In this document: piece after piece, positions 43,138-52,860 of the stretch
Numbering within the stretch: position 1 is the stretch's first letter
Layout: every line of letters starts with the position of its first letter
Source: Spirirestis rafaelensis WJT71-NPBG6
GTDB lineage: Bacteria; Cyanobacteriota; Cyanobacteriia; Cyanobacteriales; Nostocaceae
Direction of reading: 5' to 3'
Length of the DNA stretch: 64,000 bases
Assembly: GCA_019359015.1 (NCBI GenBank)
Contig: JAHHID010000038.1
Span: forward strand, 1 to 64,000
Made by a program: the position numbers and the translations under genes
Notes under the pieces: model-generated
What the model was told of the DNA's origin: nothing
The model's input: the letters and a program-made list of their open reading frames with translations, nothing else
The model's database searches: none

Positions 43138-45081
43138 TTGCGATTCTTACTAAGAAGTTCTTCCATGTTGTGTAGATATGGAGTTGCAATACCGGGTGTA
43201 TTATTTTGTCTTTGGACAAGTCATGCTACTGCTACCAATTTAAATAGTTCATCAAACAATATTGCAACATCCAAGTCATCCGATAGAGTGGCACAAGTCC
43301 TACCCACTCCGGTAAAAAATCCTGAGTCGAATACGAACAGCGACGAAGCACCTTTAGAGGAAAATCGCTCTTCGCAATCAGAACAAAACTCAGCCCCAGC
43401 TATTGAGAACAATCAACCTGATCCCTCTTCTAACACACCAGAAAACGCTGAACAATCTCAATCTGAACAACGTTTTCCAGTCAAGACAATCAAGGTTACG
43501 GGTAGTAAAGTTTTTAGTCCGAAAGAGCTTGCTGCTATCAATTTGTCTTTTCCGGGTTGCTCTGTTAATCTCGCAGAATCTACAGGTGAAGCCAAAGGTG
43601 ACGCAATTTTTCGCTTGAGTCAGGACAATTCAGTGAGTCAGCTTTCTGAAGGATGTTCCGTAACCTTGGCAGAACTAACAGAAGTTTCCGACAAGATTAC
43701 ACAACTCTACTTAAAGAAAGGTTACATCACATCCAGGGCTGTGGTCTTGGAAGAACAAACTGTTACTAATCCTAATCGCGAGGTAGAAATTAAAGTTTAT
43801 GAAGGAGCAATAGTAGAGATAAAAGTAGAGGGAACGCAAAGGGTAAACCCAGAGTATATCCGCAGCCGAATTAGACTTGCTGGACTGAATCCTTTGCAAA
43901 AAGACAAGTTAGAAGAACAGTTGATTTTACTGCGTTCTGACCCCTTATTTAAAAATGTGGAAGCCAGCTTGCGATCGCCTGGTGCTGGAAGCAAATTTGG
44001 GGAAAGTATTGTCATCGTGCGCGTGACTGAAGCTGAACCCTTTAAGGCTGTTATTGGGATAGATAATTACTCTCCTCCTAGTCTGGGTTCGGAAAGGTTG
44101 GGTGTAGGTCTAGCTTATCGTAACTTAATAGTTTCCGGTGATCAGATTGCTGCTTCTTATAACCGTTCTACTACAGGTGGACTTAATTTATATGACTTTA
44201 ATTATCGCCTGCCAGTTAACCCGATGAACGGTACTGTGCAACTGCGTGCAGCAATCAATAATTCTAAAATTACCGATCCACAGTTTTCACAGCTAAACAT
44301 TCGCGGTGACTCCGAACTTTATGAAATTAGTTATCGTCAACCGTTAGTGCGATCGCTTCGCGAAGAATTTGCTTTATCCTTTGGGTTTTCATACCAGGAT
44401 GGTCAAACGTTTTTGTTTGACAATCGACCGTTTCGTTTTGGAATTGGACCAGATCAAAATGGCGTTAGCCGTACTAGTGTATTTAGGTTTGGACAAGACT
44501 ATGTGAAACGTGATCTCCGAGGTGCATGGACTTTGCAATCGCAATTTAGTTTGGGTACAGGCTTACTTGATGGAACTATCAACGATCATCCTATACCAGA
44601 CAGCCGCTTTTTTAGCTGGTTTGGTCAGGTACAAAGAGTACAACAGTTGAGCCCAAATCAACAGCTGATTGCAAGTCTCGATTTGCAACTAACACCGAAT
44701 AGCCTTTTACCATCCCAACAATTTATTATTGGTGGTCAATCAGTGCGCGGTTATCGGCAAAATGCGCGTTCTGGCGATAACGGATTTCGCTTTTCTGTGG
44801 AAGACCAAATTACCGTAGTGCGAAATGAAGCAGGTTTACCAACTCTGCAACTTGCCCCATTTATTGATGTGGGTGCAGTGTGGAATCATCCTGATAATCC
44901 TAATAACCTTTCTTTGCCTAGCCAAAGATTTTTGTCCAGTGCAGGTTTAGGCTTGCTATGGCAACCGCTTCCCAAGTTTAATGTGCGTTTAGATTACGGT
45001 ATTCCATTCGTCGATTTACGCGATCGCGGTGACAATGCTCAAGATTCAGGCTTCTACTTCAGCGTTTACTACCAACCTTAA
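43138..45081 (+). CDS. TpsB outer-membrane transporter (ShlB/FhaC type)
   Basis: The reading frame from TTG 43138 gives 647 residues; ATG 43165 (MLCRYGVAIPG) is an alternative and leaves a plausible signal peptide ending near HATA. A Ser/Asn/Gln-rich linker precedes POTRA-like segments (FPVKTIKVTGSKVFSPKELA; VEIKVYEGAIVEIKVEGTQR). The C-terminal half is a 16-strand-type barrel with GVGLAYRNLIVSGDQIAASY, FIIGGQSVRGYRQNARSGDN and the terminal aromatic strand FYFSVYYQP. The VRGYRQN block matches the conserved loop-6 motif. The convergent haemagglutinin-N/CHAT gene is the evident substrate. Confidence 0.92.
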   Translation: MRFLLRSSSMLCRYGVAIPGVLFCLWTSHATATNLNSSSNNIATSKSSDRVAQVLPTPVKNPESNTNSDEAPLEENRSSQSEQNSAPAIENNQPDPSSNTPENAEQSQSEQRFPVKTIKVTGSKVFSPKELAAINLSFPGCSVNLAESTGEAKGDAIFRLSQDNSVSQLSEGCSVTLAELTEVSDKITQLYLKKGYITSRAVVLEEQTVTNPNREVEIKVYEGAIVEIKVEGTQRVNPEYIRSRIRLAGLNPLQKDKLEEQLILLRSDPLFKNVEASLRSPGAGSKFGESIVIVRVTEAEPFKAVIGIDNYSPPSLGSERLGVGLAYRNLIVSGDQIAASYNRSTTGGLNLYDFNYRLPVNPMNGTVQLRAAINNSKITDPQFSQLNIRGDSELYEISYRQPLVRSLREEFALSFGFSYQDGQTFLFDNRPFRFGIGPDQNGVSRTSVFRFGQDYVKRDLRGAWTLQSQFSLGTGLLDGTINDHPIPDSRFFSWFGQVQRVQQLSPNQQLIASLDLQLTPNSLLPSQQFIIGGQSVRGYRQNARSGDNGFRFSVEDQITVVRNEAGLPTLQLAPFIDVGAVWNHPDNPNNLSLPSQRFLSSAGLGLLWQPLPKFNVRLDYGIPFVDLRDRGDNAQDSGFYFSVYYQP

Positions 45082-45126
45082 GTTTTATTTGTAAACCTGA
45101 TTCCTATAGCAATCCTAAAGACTCAC

Positions 45127-45155
45127 ATTCCCGACTTCTTAGAGAAGTCGGGAAT
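45127..45155. terminator. Bidirectional terminator between convergent tps genes
   Basis: ATTCCCGACTTCTT, a short loop and GAGAAGTCGGGAAT form a strong, near-perfect stem lying between the stop of the TpsB gene (45081) and that of the CHAT gene (45171). Convergent orientation and symmetry fit use in both directions. Similar stems are frequent after genes in Nostocales. Confidence 0.75.
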
Positions 45156-45170
45156 CTTGTTGTTCACCTG

Positions 45171-48100
45171 TTACCAAGGATTGCCAATCATCGTAAATGC
45201 TGACCAATAATAAGGATGCTTGAAGTTTGGTTGGAATTTTGATTCAGACGATTCGGATGGTAGGTCAACTGCTCTAACTGAAGTACGCAGCTTACCATTT
45301 TCAATAACGACTTGACCTTTAATCATCGCTATTTGCGCTTGTCGCAATGCCTCTGCCTTTATAGGTGCAACTTTTAATTGCTTGTAGAACTCCGTCATTA
45401 ACCCTAAAGTTCCTGCATCGCTTACTTGCCATAAACTGGCAACAGCAGTTTTTACTCCCACCTTATGCGCTAGCCCTCCAAAACCTAACTCAGCATTTTT
45501 ATCTCCTAATGCGGTACGGCAAGCACTTAGTACCAACAACTCAGCGGGGGGGTTATTTAATTCATTCATTTGCTTAAACTTCAGCTTGCTATCCCACAAT
45601 TGAATAAAGGAATTATCTGCTTCTCCACTCTTAAATTCTCCATGTGTTGCTAAGTGAATGATGCCGAACGGCTGAGACTTGCGTATTGATTGGAGATTAT
45701 TTAGGGTAAAGTTTTGATTGAGGAAGAATTTACCTTTCCAGATATCCCGTGCGACAATAGACAACTCCTCAGGTACGGCAGGTAAAGGTTTTAGCTCTTG
45801 AAATTTAGATGCTCCCATTGCCAGAACTTGGGAATTTCTAATATCGACGTAGCGAGTATCAACCAACTCTAGAGCCAGTGCAAAGCCAACGCTGTAGTTC
45901 TCCACTAAAAATTGTTTACCGTCGTGAAGAGCTGCAAATGGCAGCGATCGCAAACCCTCATCTGCAACAAACAGCAGATTGTTAATGCCTTTTTTGTCCA
46001 ACTCTGCTTTCAGGGGAGCGACCATTAATTTATACAGTTTCTGAGCAGGTTCTAAATAATCTTTGTTATTTGGGTCGTTTGCTATAACCTCACCATCTTC
46101 CACTGCACTGTAAAGTAGCTCGGCAATTTTTAATACATCGCCTCGTTTTGCCGCAGATATGGTCTTGCTAATAGGTTCTCCCTTTGCAGTCACAATCACT
46201 AAATTTAGTTGGTCGCTATCCTGCTCACTTCCCAATACATTTCCATTTACACCAGAAGGTGTAAAACTGACATAAATAATTGCAGGTTTAACTCCAGTTG
46301 CTTTTTCTATTTGACGGAGAATATCACGCGCTTGAGACAAACTGACACGACGGCGATCACGTGGTTGTTCTCCCGCATAAGAATAATACTGATCCGCGAA
46401 TTTGTTGTCTATTCCTTCAATAGCAGGATCGAGGGATATGGGCGCCAAGCCATCAACCTGGGGTAGTGGTAGTGTTGATATTGGTGGTTGATTTTGCTCT
46501 ATTAATTTAGTAATTTCTCGCGGTAGTGGTGGTGGCTCAACGATGACGGGTGGTGGTGGTGGCGGTGGTGGTGATGTTGGCGTAACGTTAATTCTTACCT
46601 GTTGTGGAGCTGAAGAAGAAACGCGATCGCTTGCACTAAAGCTAAAAGGATTCAGTTCTCCAGAAAAGTCTTGTGGTGGTGTATATTCCAAGGTGTCACG
46701 AGGAGAGAGAATTGCAGTTTGCGTTCCCGGTACAACATCCACACCATTGATTGTCAGTTTTCCGGCTGTAATTGCATCAATCCGCAAAAAGGTATTATCG
46801 CCGTTAACATCATTGACATTTGGATTTAAATCTGCATAAGTAAACTTCAACGATTGATTTTGTTGAATGTTAGGTAACCGTGGATTTGCCGTGAGCGTAG
46901 GTGGAGTGTTAACGGAATTGATAGTGATATTACCATTTGTAACACCACCGTTGTTTTCCAGTACCGGAAATGTCGAGGAAATTACTGAATTAGTGCCAGC
47001 ATTAATCGCTCCTCTTGTGCCGTTGTTGAGAGTTGTTGTATCGCCCACACCCACAATAAATGGTACGTTGTCTGCTCCACCATTGTGTTGAATTATCACA
47101 GTACCTGGAGTAGCACCTGCGGTATAGATGGTGGTGTTAGCAGGAACAGAGCCTTCACTAACAATTGATAATACACCTGTTCCCCTAACAACGCCGTTTA
47201 CAGTTATTGCAACGTTTCCGCCTGTAGTCTGGACATTCTCTGTATTTTCGCCTAAATTTTGGGCTTGGCTATTAATTGTGTTAAAAGTAACGTCACCTCC
47301 AGATTGCAGGGTAACAGCACCACTTACTGCATTAAACTCAGCGGCTTCTGCGAATGGATCAATAAAAGCAAAAGTGTTAATTTGCCCTGCTGTAATACTA
47401 CTTCTGATTGCAGTTAATTCTACTAAACCACCTGTAGCACCATTAGGATCAATAGCAGAAGAGTTTATGTCTCTTGCGTTGATGCTACCTCCAGCTTTGA
47501 GCGTTACTGAACCTGCTTGAGAGTCTCTGATAATAGGAGGGGGATTTTCAACAGGGGGAACATAGCTTGCAGAAGAATCAATATTGCCTTGAACGACAAT
47601 ATTTCCCCCCGCATCTAAATTTACTTTGCCACCTATAGCGGCTAATATTACATCTGGGTCAAGACTATTACTAGAGTTGGATGCAGAGGAGTTGATGGAA
47701 TTGGTGGTAATGTTACCTCCAGCCTTTAATTCAACTGCTCCCCCTTCTAAATCTAAAAAGCCAAAACCTTCAGAGAAGGAATTGATATCACCTGTAGTAA
47801 TGTTGCCGTTGTTAGCATTGAGAGCGATCGCACCACCGCTCTCAGAAGAACTAGAAGAATCTAGAGTGCCTGCACTGACATTAATATCACCTGCTACACT
47901 ATTGAGGCTAATATTACCCCCATTATTAACCCTTCTTTCTGTAGTTCCTCTTGTCGTAATTCCGCTTGTCGTAATATCTTTTTGTGCATCAATTGTGACG
48001 AAGCCTCCACCATATGCATTAATTTCTCCTGTTCTGACATTGCCGTTTGTAGCCTCTAAGGTTACGTCCCCACCCCCGTTACCAAAGGAATTGATGTCAC

Positions 48101-50069
48101 CTGTAGTAATGTCGCCACTAGCATTGAGAGCGATCGCACCACCACCATAACCAGAGGAACCAGAGGTATTTAAAGTAGTAGTATTGATGTCACCAGCCGC
48201 ACTAATTAATTTAATATCACGGCTGCTTGATCCTGCTCTTCCTGGAATCGTAATTCCCGTAGTTGTAATACTATTTCGTGCATCAATTGTGACTGAACCA
48301 GCAGGTGCATTAATTTGCCCTGTTGAAATCGAGCCAGTAGGCACAGAACTATTGGGATTATACTGGTTTGTTAAAAAGACAACTCCGTTATCATTAATTT
48401 GGATGTTGCCAATTGTTATATTTGCGCTCGTTGGAGTTCCACCAGTGCTAGGTACTATGTTAGAGAACCCATCTGTATCACCTGAAATGCCAGGAGCACC
48501 AAACGCAGTAGTTCCCGCTCGGATGTCGAGAGTTGGTTCGAGGCTACCATCAATAAAGATAGTTGTTCCGTCTGATAGCGTGACATTCTCGACAATAAAG
48601 TTCGCAACGGCTGGTATAGAATCTATGCTTATAGCCTCCGTGCTATTAATCGTGACTCCACCGGGAATATTTACGCTACCCCCTGCAAAAATATGCAGTG
48701 AAGCTCCGGTGTAACTTTGGAAATTGACATCTCCGCTAGCTCGAACAACAGGGTCGTAAGGGCTAAACAAACTTCCCAGGCTTCCGTCTAATTTCTCAAT
48801 CCGAAAATTACCACCTGTTGTGAAATGAGCATCGCCTCCCACTGTGTTGAAAGAGCGCAACACCATGTCTCCACCAGAGAATAAACCGCTGGTAGAATTA
48901 TTCAAGGCAAAAATATCAACTTGTTGATTACCCTGAAGAAAAAGTTCTCCACCTGCTTTGGCAATAAAGGGATTTGCCACACTATCCCGCACTCGCACTG
49001 TATCCCCAGCCAGCAGCTTCAAGTCTCCAGTCGTGTTAAGTTGACTTTCTACGGCTGTCAAATTACGATTTGCTGAAAGAGTTGCCGTTTTCGCTGTAAC
49101 ATTTCCCGTAACTACATCCCCATTCGCCACAGGAATATCTGAACCTGACAGTTTAACTGTTCCGTCGCTGTTAATGGCTAATTTAGTGGCATTACCACCC
49201 GCAGATGTCAGCAGTTGCGGTAAAGATAAAATTGGTAAACTCCAAGATTGCGCTTGATTACCACTTGCTGTCAGAGGTTGAATTTCTAAACTTAAAGGAC
49301 TTCCTGGCTGACTCAAGCGCACCAATTTTTCACCTGGAACAGCAGAGACGATTATCTGCCCCTTTGGCGCTGATAGCGAACCTGTATTAGCAACAGTTCC
49401 GCCTAATAAAGTTAAATTTTGCCCTTCTCCTACCGTCAGATTTCCCGCATTAAAAATTGCTCCTGGTTGACCCATCGAAAAGCTAAAAGCATCAGGATTG
49501 CCTATTAAAGCTGCATAATTATTTGCACCGGAAGCGCTAAAAAAATTCGAGCCAAAATTAATTCCATTGGCAGTAGTAGCAGTAAAAGCTCCAGGTACGT
49601 TTAAGCTGGCACTAGAGCCAAAGACAATACCAGCCGGATTCATTAAAAATAAATTGGCATTGCTCCCCGTCACCTGAATTTTGCCATTAATTATGGAGGG
49701 ATCGCCACCAACAACCCTACCTAGAATGTTCTGAATCTGGGGATTGGCTAAAAAGTTCGCAATCTGCTCGGCATTCAAACCAAATTGACTAAAGGTGTGA
49801 AAGAGATTGGCTTTGTCTCCAGATAACTGCCCCCCGTTAATATCGATTCGATTGCCATTGGGGGTGACAATAGTATTCGTGCCGTCGGGTGCAGGTACTA
49901 TTTGGGCTTGCACTCGATTTATACTCAGAATGCTAACTGCTTGTAATATAAGCCACAAAACAAAACCTTTAAATAGGATTAAAGATAGTTTTATATTTAC
50001 CTTTTTTGATAGAAAAAAATTACCTAAACTTAGTTGACCATTATGCCTTGATTTGACTGGCAGATTCAT
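45171..50069 (-). CDS. Secreted haemagglutinin-N domain protein with C-terminal CHAT caspase-like protease
   Basis: The 1632-residue protein starts with an extended signal segment (hydrophobic near 30-50, then VQAQIVPA). Residues about 55-170 are the TPS secretion domain: GDKANLFHTFSQFGLNAEQI, SNANLFLMNPAGIVFGSSAS. About 600 residues of repetitive beta-helix follow (GDINSFG-, GAIALNA- and GGNI-type units). A proline-rich hinge lies near 1160. The CHAT domain (about 1300-1632) has the catalytic His in IHLATHGEF near 1471 and Cys in LVLSACRTALGD near 1513. CHAT proteases are caspase relatives; in this fusion the protease would be exported by the TpsB encoded opposite. Confidence 0.93.
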   Translation of the reverse strand: MNLPVKSRHNGQLSLGNFFLSKKVNIKLSLILFKGFVLWLILQAVSILSINRVQAQIVPAPDGTNTIVTPNGNRIDINGGQLSGDKANLFHTFSQFGLNAEQIANFLANPQIQNILGRVVGGDPSIINGKIQVTGSNANLFLMNPAGIVFGSSASLNVPGAFTATTANGINFGSNFFSASGANNYAALIGNPDAFSFSMGQPGAIFNAGNLTVGEGQNLTLLGGTVANTGSLSAPKGQIIVSAVPGEKLVRLSQPGSPLSLEIQPLTASGNQAQSWSLPILSLPQLLTSAGGNATKLAINSDGTVKLSGSDIPVANGDVVTGNVTAKTATLSANRNLTAVESQLNTTGDLKLLAGDTVRVRDSVANPFIAKAGGELFLQGNQQVDIFALNNSTSGLFSGGDMVLRSFNTVGGDAHFTTGGNFRIEKLDGSLGSLFSPYDPVVRASGDVNFQSYTGASLHIFAGGSVNIPGGVTINSTEAISIDSIPAVANFIVENVTLSDGTTIFIDGSLEPTLDIRAGTTAFGAPGISGDTDGFSNIVPSTGGTPTSANITIGNIQINDNGVVFLTNQYNPNSSVPTGSISTGQINAPAGSVTIDARNSITTTGITIPGRAGSSSRDIKLISAAGDINTTTLNTSGSSGYGGGAIALNASGDITTGDINSFGNGGGDVTLEATNGNVRTGEINAYGGGFVTIDAQKDITTSGITTRGTTERRVNNGGNISLNSVAGDINVSAGTLDSSSSSESGGAIALNANNGNITTGDINSFSEGFGFLDLEGGAVELKAGGNITTNSINSSASNSSNSLDPDVILAAIGGKVNLDAGGNIVVQGNIDSSASYVPPVENPPPIIRDSQAGSVTLKAGGSINARDINSSAIDPNGATGGLVELTAIRSSITAGQINTFAFIDPFAEAAEFNAVSGAVTLQSGGDVTFNTINSQAQNLGENTENVQTTGGNVAITVNGVVRGTGVLSIVSEGSVPANTTIYTAGATPGTVIIQHNGGADNVPFIVGVGDTTTLNNGTRGAINAGTNSVISSTFPVLENNGGVTNGNITINSVNTPPTLTANPRLPNIQQNQSLKFTYADLNPNVNDVNGDNTFLRIDAITAGKLTINGVDVVPGTQTAILSPRDTLEYTPPQDFSGELNPFSFSASDRVSSSAPQQVRINVTPTSPPPPPPPPVIVEPPPLPREITKLIEQNQPPISTLPLPQVDGLAPISLDPAIEGIDNKFADQYYSYAGEQPRDRRRVSLSQARDILRQIEKATGVKPAIIYVSFTPSGVNGNVLGSEQDSDQLNLVIVTAKGEPISKTISAAKRGDVLKIAELLYSAVEDGEVIANDPNNKDYLEPAQKLYKLMVAPLKAELDKKGINNLLFVADEGLRSLPFAALHDGKQFLVENYSVGFALALELVDTRYVDIRNSQVLAMGASKFQELKPLPAVPEELSIVARDIWKGKFFLNQNFTLNNLQSIRKSQPFGIIHLATHGEFKSGEADNSFIQLWDSKLKFKQMNELNNPPAELLVLSACRTALGDKNAELGFGGLAHKVGVKTAVASLWQVSDAGTLGLMTEFYKQLKVAPIKAEALRQAQIAMIKGQVVIENGKLRTSVRAVDLPSESSESKFQPNFKHPYYWSAFTMIGNPW

Positions 50070-50587
50070 AGCTTAAACGCTCTTTTTCGCTAAAATTTAA
50101 ATACAGAACAAAGCAACACAAACTTATAAAGTAAGTAAGCGCGATCGGCATCTAAAGTATCTGCTTTCCCTGTTTTATTTTGGTTACAAAAATTTATTTT
50201 TTGTAAAAAAAACTTATTTAGATGTGTTATTTTACCAATATTGTAAATGATGGAGAGGTTAAATAAAGAATTGTCTTTATGATTGTTTATAACAATCTCA
50301 TTGTTCAAGCCAGGGAAAAAGCTTTAGGAGTATTCCGGAATAGCCAATCAAGTTTTTGTAGTTATATGATAACTTAAAAGTTATTCGGGCAATCTGTAAA
50401 GTTGCGACCAATTATCTGCCGCCAAAAATCAAGATGATGTTAAGCTGACTGTTATTTGATAGTTAGCTGAGTAGGATATTGTTTGGCAACTGACAGTTAA
50501 GCACGAATGACTCTGAGCATTTAAGCTTATTTGGTTTTTTTTACTAAATTTAATATTTTTTCACATCTTCACAAAAAGGAGTACATA
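50070..50587. promoter_or_regulatory. Divergent gap between the CHAT and COP23 genes
   Basis: These 518 AT-rich bases separate the minus-strand CHAT gene from the plus-strand COP23 gene, and so should hold both promoters. AAAGGAG at 50575-50581 is the COP23 ribosome site. I saw no gene; a few short frames have no support. Confidence 0.5.
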
Positions 50588-51250
50588 ATGATTTACAAAA
50601 TTAGCACTAAATTGTTCATGAGCGCGATCGCTTCCAGTATTTTGGTATTACCAAGCGAATTTGCACTTGCACAAACTCAACCTACCCGCAAAGCAGACGT
50701 AACAACATTTCATTGCATTCGCCAGGGTAACGGTTATGCTACAGTTGCTCGCAGAGGTAGTCGGCAAACTGGTGCAATGATTACTTGGAACAGCACTGCT
50801 TTTGGACCCAAATTTACACCTCAAAAACGCTGCGAACTAGTTAGTCAGCGTTTGACCAAGGCTGTAACAAGTAGTGGTGGTAGGCTGAGTACATTAAAAT
50901 TAACTCATGGAATTATTGGTTCTAACCCCGTAGTTTGTTACATCAACAGCACTAGAGGAGAGTGCAATTCTAACAATCTTATATTGACTTTGAATCAATC
51001 AGAGCGCGGTCAAGAAGAACAAATCCTTAACGAGTTTAAAAAATTCAGCGTCGGCGCTACGAGTACCGCCTTGACGCGTGAAATAGAGGACGGCAAAACA
51101 ATCGTCAGACTTGGAGTACAAATTGATAAAGCTTTCGAGACGGATAATGCTACCGAACCAGCAACTCCGGATGCATCCGTCACTCAAACTCAAGAAGCTG
51201 CACCTTCATCTACACCGTCAAATCAGCCCTCAAAAGATAATGGCATTTAA
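50588..51250 (+). CDS. COP23-domain exported protein
   Basis: I chose ATG 50588, six bases after AAAGGAG, over an upstream start at 50531; the product has 220 residues. A signal peptide (IASSILVLPSEFALA) is followed by the COP23 domain: TTFHCIRQGNGYATVARRGS, AMITWNSTAFGPKFTPQKRC and VVCYINSTRGECNSNNLILT, with its conserved cysteines. The C-terminus is Thr/Pro-rich and disordered. COP23 is named after a circadian membrane-associated protein of cyanobacteria, function unknown. It leads a three-gene run with a protease and a TPR protein. Confidence 0.88.
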   Translation: MIYKISTKLFMSAIASSILVLPSEFALAQTQPTRKADVTTFHCIRQGNGYATVARRGSRQTGAMITWNSTAFGPKFTPQKRCELVSQRLTKAVTSSGGRLSTLKLTHGIIGSNPVVCYINSTRGECNSNNLILTLNQSERGQEEQILNEFKKFSVGATSTALTREIEDGKTIVRLGVQIDKAFETDNATEPATPDASVTQTQEAAPSSTPSNQPSKDNGI

Positions 51251-51261
51251 ATTATAACTAT

Positions 51262-52137
51262 TTGGATTCAAGCCAAGAAACTGTGATATCACCGCAATTT
51301 GTGCAGTCTCAACTGAGGTTGTTCTTGATAATCATACTCATGCAATCTTGTTTATCAACATCAGTGAGCCAACCAATTTATAAAACAGATCAAGGAGTAA
51401 GTAAATCTGTTACTGATAACAAAAGCACAACTCCTGGAGAAAGTAACTTACCAGTGGCACAAATTGCCAAGAAAGTAACAGTCCGGATATTAACAGAACC
51501 CGGCTCTGGTTCTGGAGTGCTGATTTCTCATCAAGGTGAAACGTACACAGTTCTAACTTGCCAGCATGTGGTTGCTAATAGCAAAGGTGGTAAATATAGT
51601 GTTTTGTCTGCTGATGGCAAAATTTACCCTGCTCGTCTAAAATCTATCCGCAAGTTAAAGGATATAGACTTAGCTTTAGTGCAGTTTGATACTAAAACTA
51701 TTTATCCAGTGGTTAAGCTAGGGAATTCTAATATTTTAAGGGCTGGCTTCCAAGTTTATGCCGCAGGATTTCCAAATTATCACTTGATTAACAAAGATGC
51801 TATAGAGGATACTCGCGATTGGGGAACAAAAGCATATCGTTTTACAACAGGAAAGCTTTCGATGATATTACTAGATAAATCGTTGCCCCAAGGCTATCGC
51901 CTAGGCTACACCAACGAAGTAGAAGTGGGAATGAGCGGTGGTCCGGTTTTAAATGAAAAGGGCGAACTGGTTGGTATTAACGGCAGATTAAAGTACCCAG
52001 TGCAGGGTATTGATGTATTTACATTTGCTGATGGCTCTAAGCCTTCTGTAGAAATGTTTCAACAAATGGAGGCTCTCAGTTGGGGAATTCCTATTGCTAT
52101 GTTTCGACAATTAGCAGAAGATTCTCTAACTCATTGA
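51262..52137 (+). CDS. Exported trypsin-like serine protease
   Basis: The 291-residue frame begins at TTG 51262; a hydrophobic stretch (LRLFLIIILMQSCLS) at about 18-32 fits a signal peptide or lipoprotein signal. The catalytic triad is visible: His near 102 (LTCQHVVANSKGG), Asp near 135 (KDIDLALVQFD), and Ser near 225 (EVGMSGGPVLNEKGELVG). This is the S1-type fold of stand-alone cyanobacterial proteases, without PDZ domain. It lies 11 bases after the COP23 gene. An ATG at 51340 would remove most of the signal region, so TTG is preferred. Confidence 0.88.
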   Translation: MDSSQETVISPQFVQSQLRLFLIIILMQSCLSTSVSQPIYKTDQGVSKSVTDNKSTTPGESNLPVAQIAKKVTVRILTEPGSGSGVLISHQGETYTVLTCQHVVANSKGGKYSVLSADGKIYPARLKSIRKLKDIDLALVQFDTKTIYPVVKLGNSNILRAGFQVYAAGFPNYHLINKDAIEDTRDWGTKAYRFTTGKLSMILLDKSLPQGYRLGYTNEVEVGMSGGPVLNEKGELVGINGRLKYPVQGIDVFTFADGSKPSVEMFQQMEALSWGIPIAMFRQLAEDSLTH

Positions 52138-52163
52138 TTCAACTCAGAGAGAGATGATTTTTT

Positions 52164-52829
52164 ATGAAGTTTACACAAATTATTACGTTTAGCTTGCTTG
52201 GGGAACTAAGTATTAGCAGCTTCATAGCCAAAACTGCTTATGCTCAAATAAACATTCCGCAGATGGCTACCACAACCTGTGCTGTGATGGCTGGTCAACG
52301 CAAGCTTGATCGACAAGCGCTTCAATATTTATCAATATTAGATGATGATTTTGCGGATGCTAATCCGGTTGCGATCGCTCTTTATCGAGAAGTTATCAAA
52401 CAATGTCCAAAAACATATCTCAATTTTCAGCAGCGCAAAAGAGTAAGCAATCCTTTTCGACCCGGTTATCTCGTCAAACCAAATCCTACTCCATTATTAA
52501 ACTCTAACCCTCAGTCGGATATGGCAAAGTATGATGAGGCGATCCGGCAGCACCCCAATAATGCTGAGGTATATTTTGATCGGGGTAATGCTCGTCTTGC
52601 TCAGAAAGACTTTCAAGGAGCGATCGCTGACTACACAGAATTTCTTCGCTTAGAACCCAACAATCCAAAGGTTTATGCCAATAGAGGGTTAGCTCGGAAA
52701 AACTTAGGTGATAAAAAAGGTGCGATCGCAGATTTAGAAGTAGCGATGAAACTGTTTAAAGCTAAAGGCGATCAAAGCTCTTACCAAAAGATTCTTCCGT
52801 GGCTTAGAGAAGCCAAAAATTTACCTTAG
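52164..52829 (+). CDS. Exported TPR protein
   Basis: The 221-residue product has a signal peptide ending at TAYA near residue 27, then a region with two cysteines (TTCAVMAG, IKQCPKTY) and at least two TPR units (residues about 125-200: AKYDEAIRQHPNNAEVYFDR, DFQGAIADYTEFLRLEPNNP). It starts 26 bases after the protease stop, with GAGAGAGATGA text before it. TPR units bind partner proteins; association with the COP23 and protease products is inferred from the operon. Confidence 0.85.
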   Translation: MKFTQIITFSLLGELSISSFIAKTAYAQINIPQMATTTCAVMAGQRKLDRQALQYLSILDDDFADANPVAIALYREVIKQCPKTYLNFQQRKRVSNPFRPGYLVKPNPTPLLNSNPQSDMAKYDEAIRQHPNNAEVYFDRGNARLAQKDFQGAIADYTEFLRLEPNNPKVYANRGLARKNLGDKKGAIADLEVAMKLFKAKGDQSSYQKILPWLREAKNLP

Positions 52830-52860
52830 AACAAAAAGGGCAGAAGCGTTTTTATTCAAA

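Noticed and set aside
46540-46580. GGTGGTG run as a possible unusual DNA structure
   Set aside because: It encodes the polyproline hinge of the CHAT protein and needs no other explanation.
46543-48714. Several long plus-strand frames (130-176 codons)
   Set aside because: They lie opposite the repetitive beta-helix of the CHAT protein and show only mirrored composition; none has a family motif.
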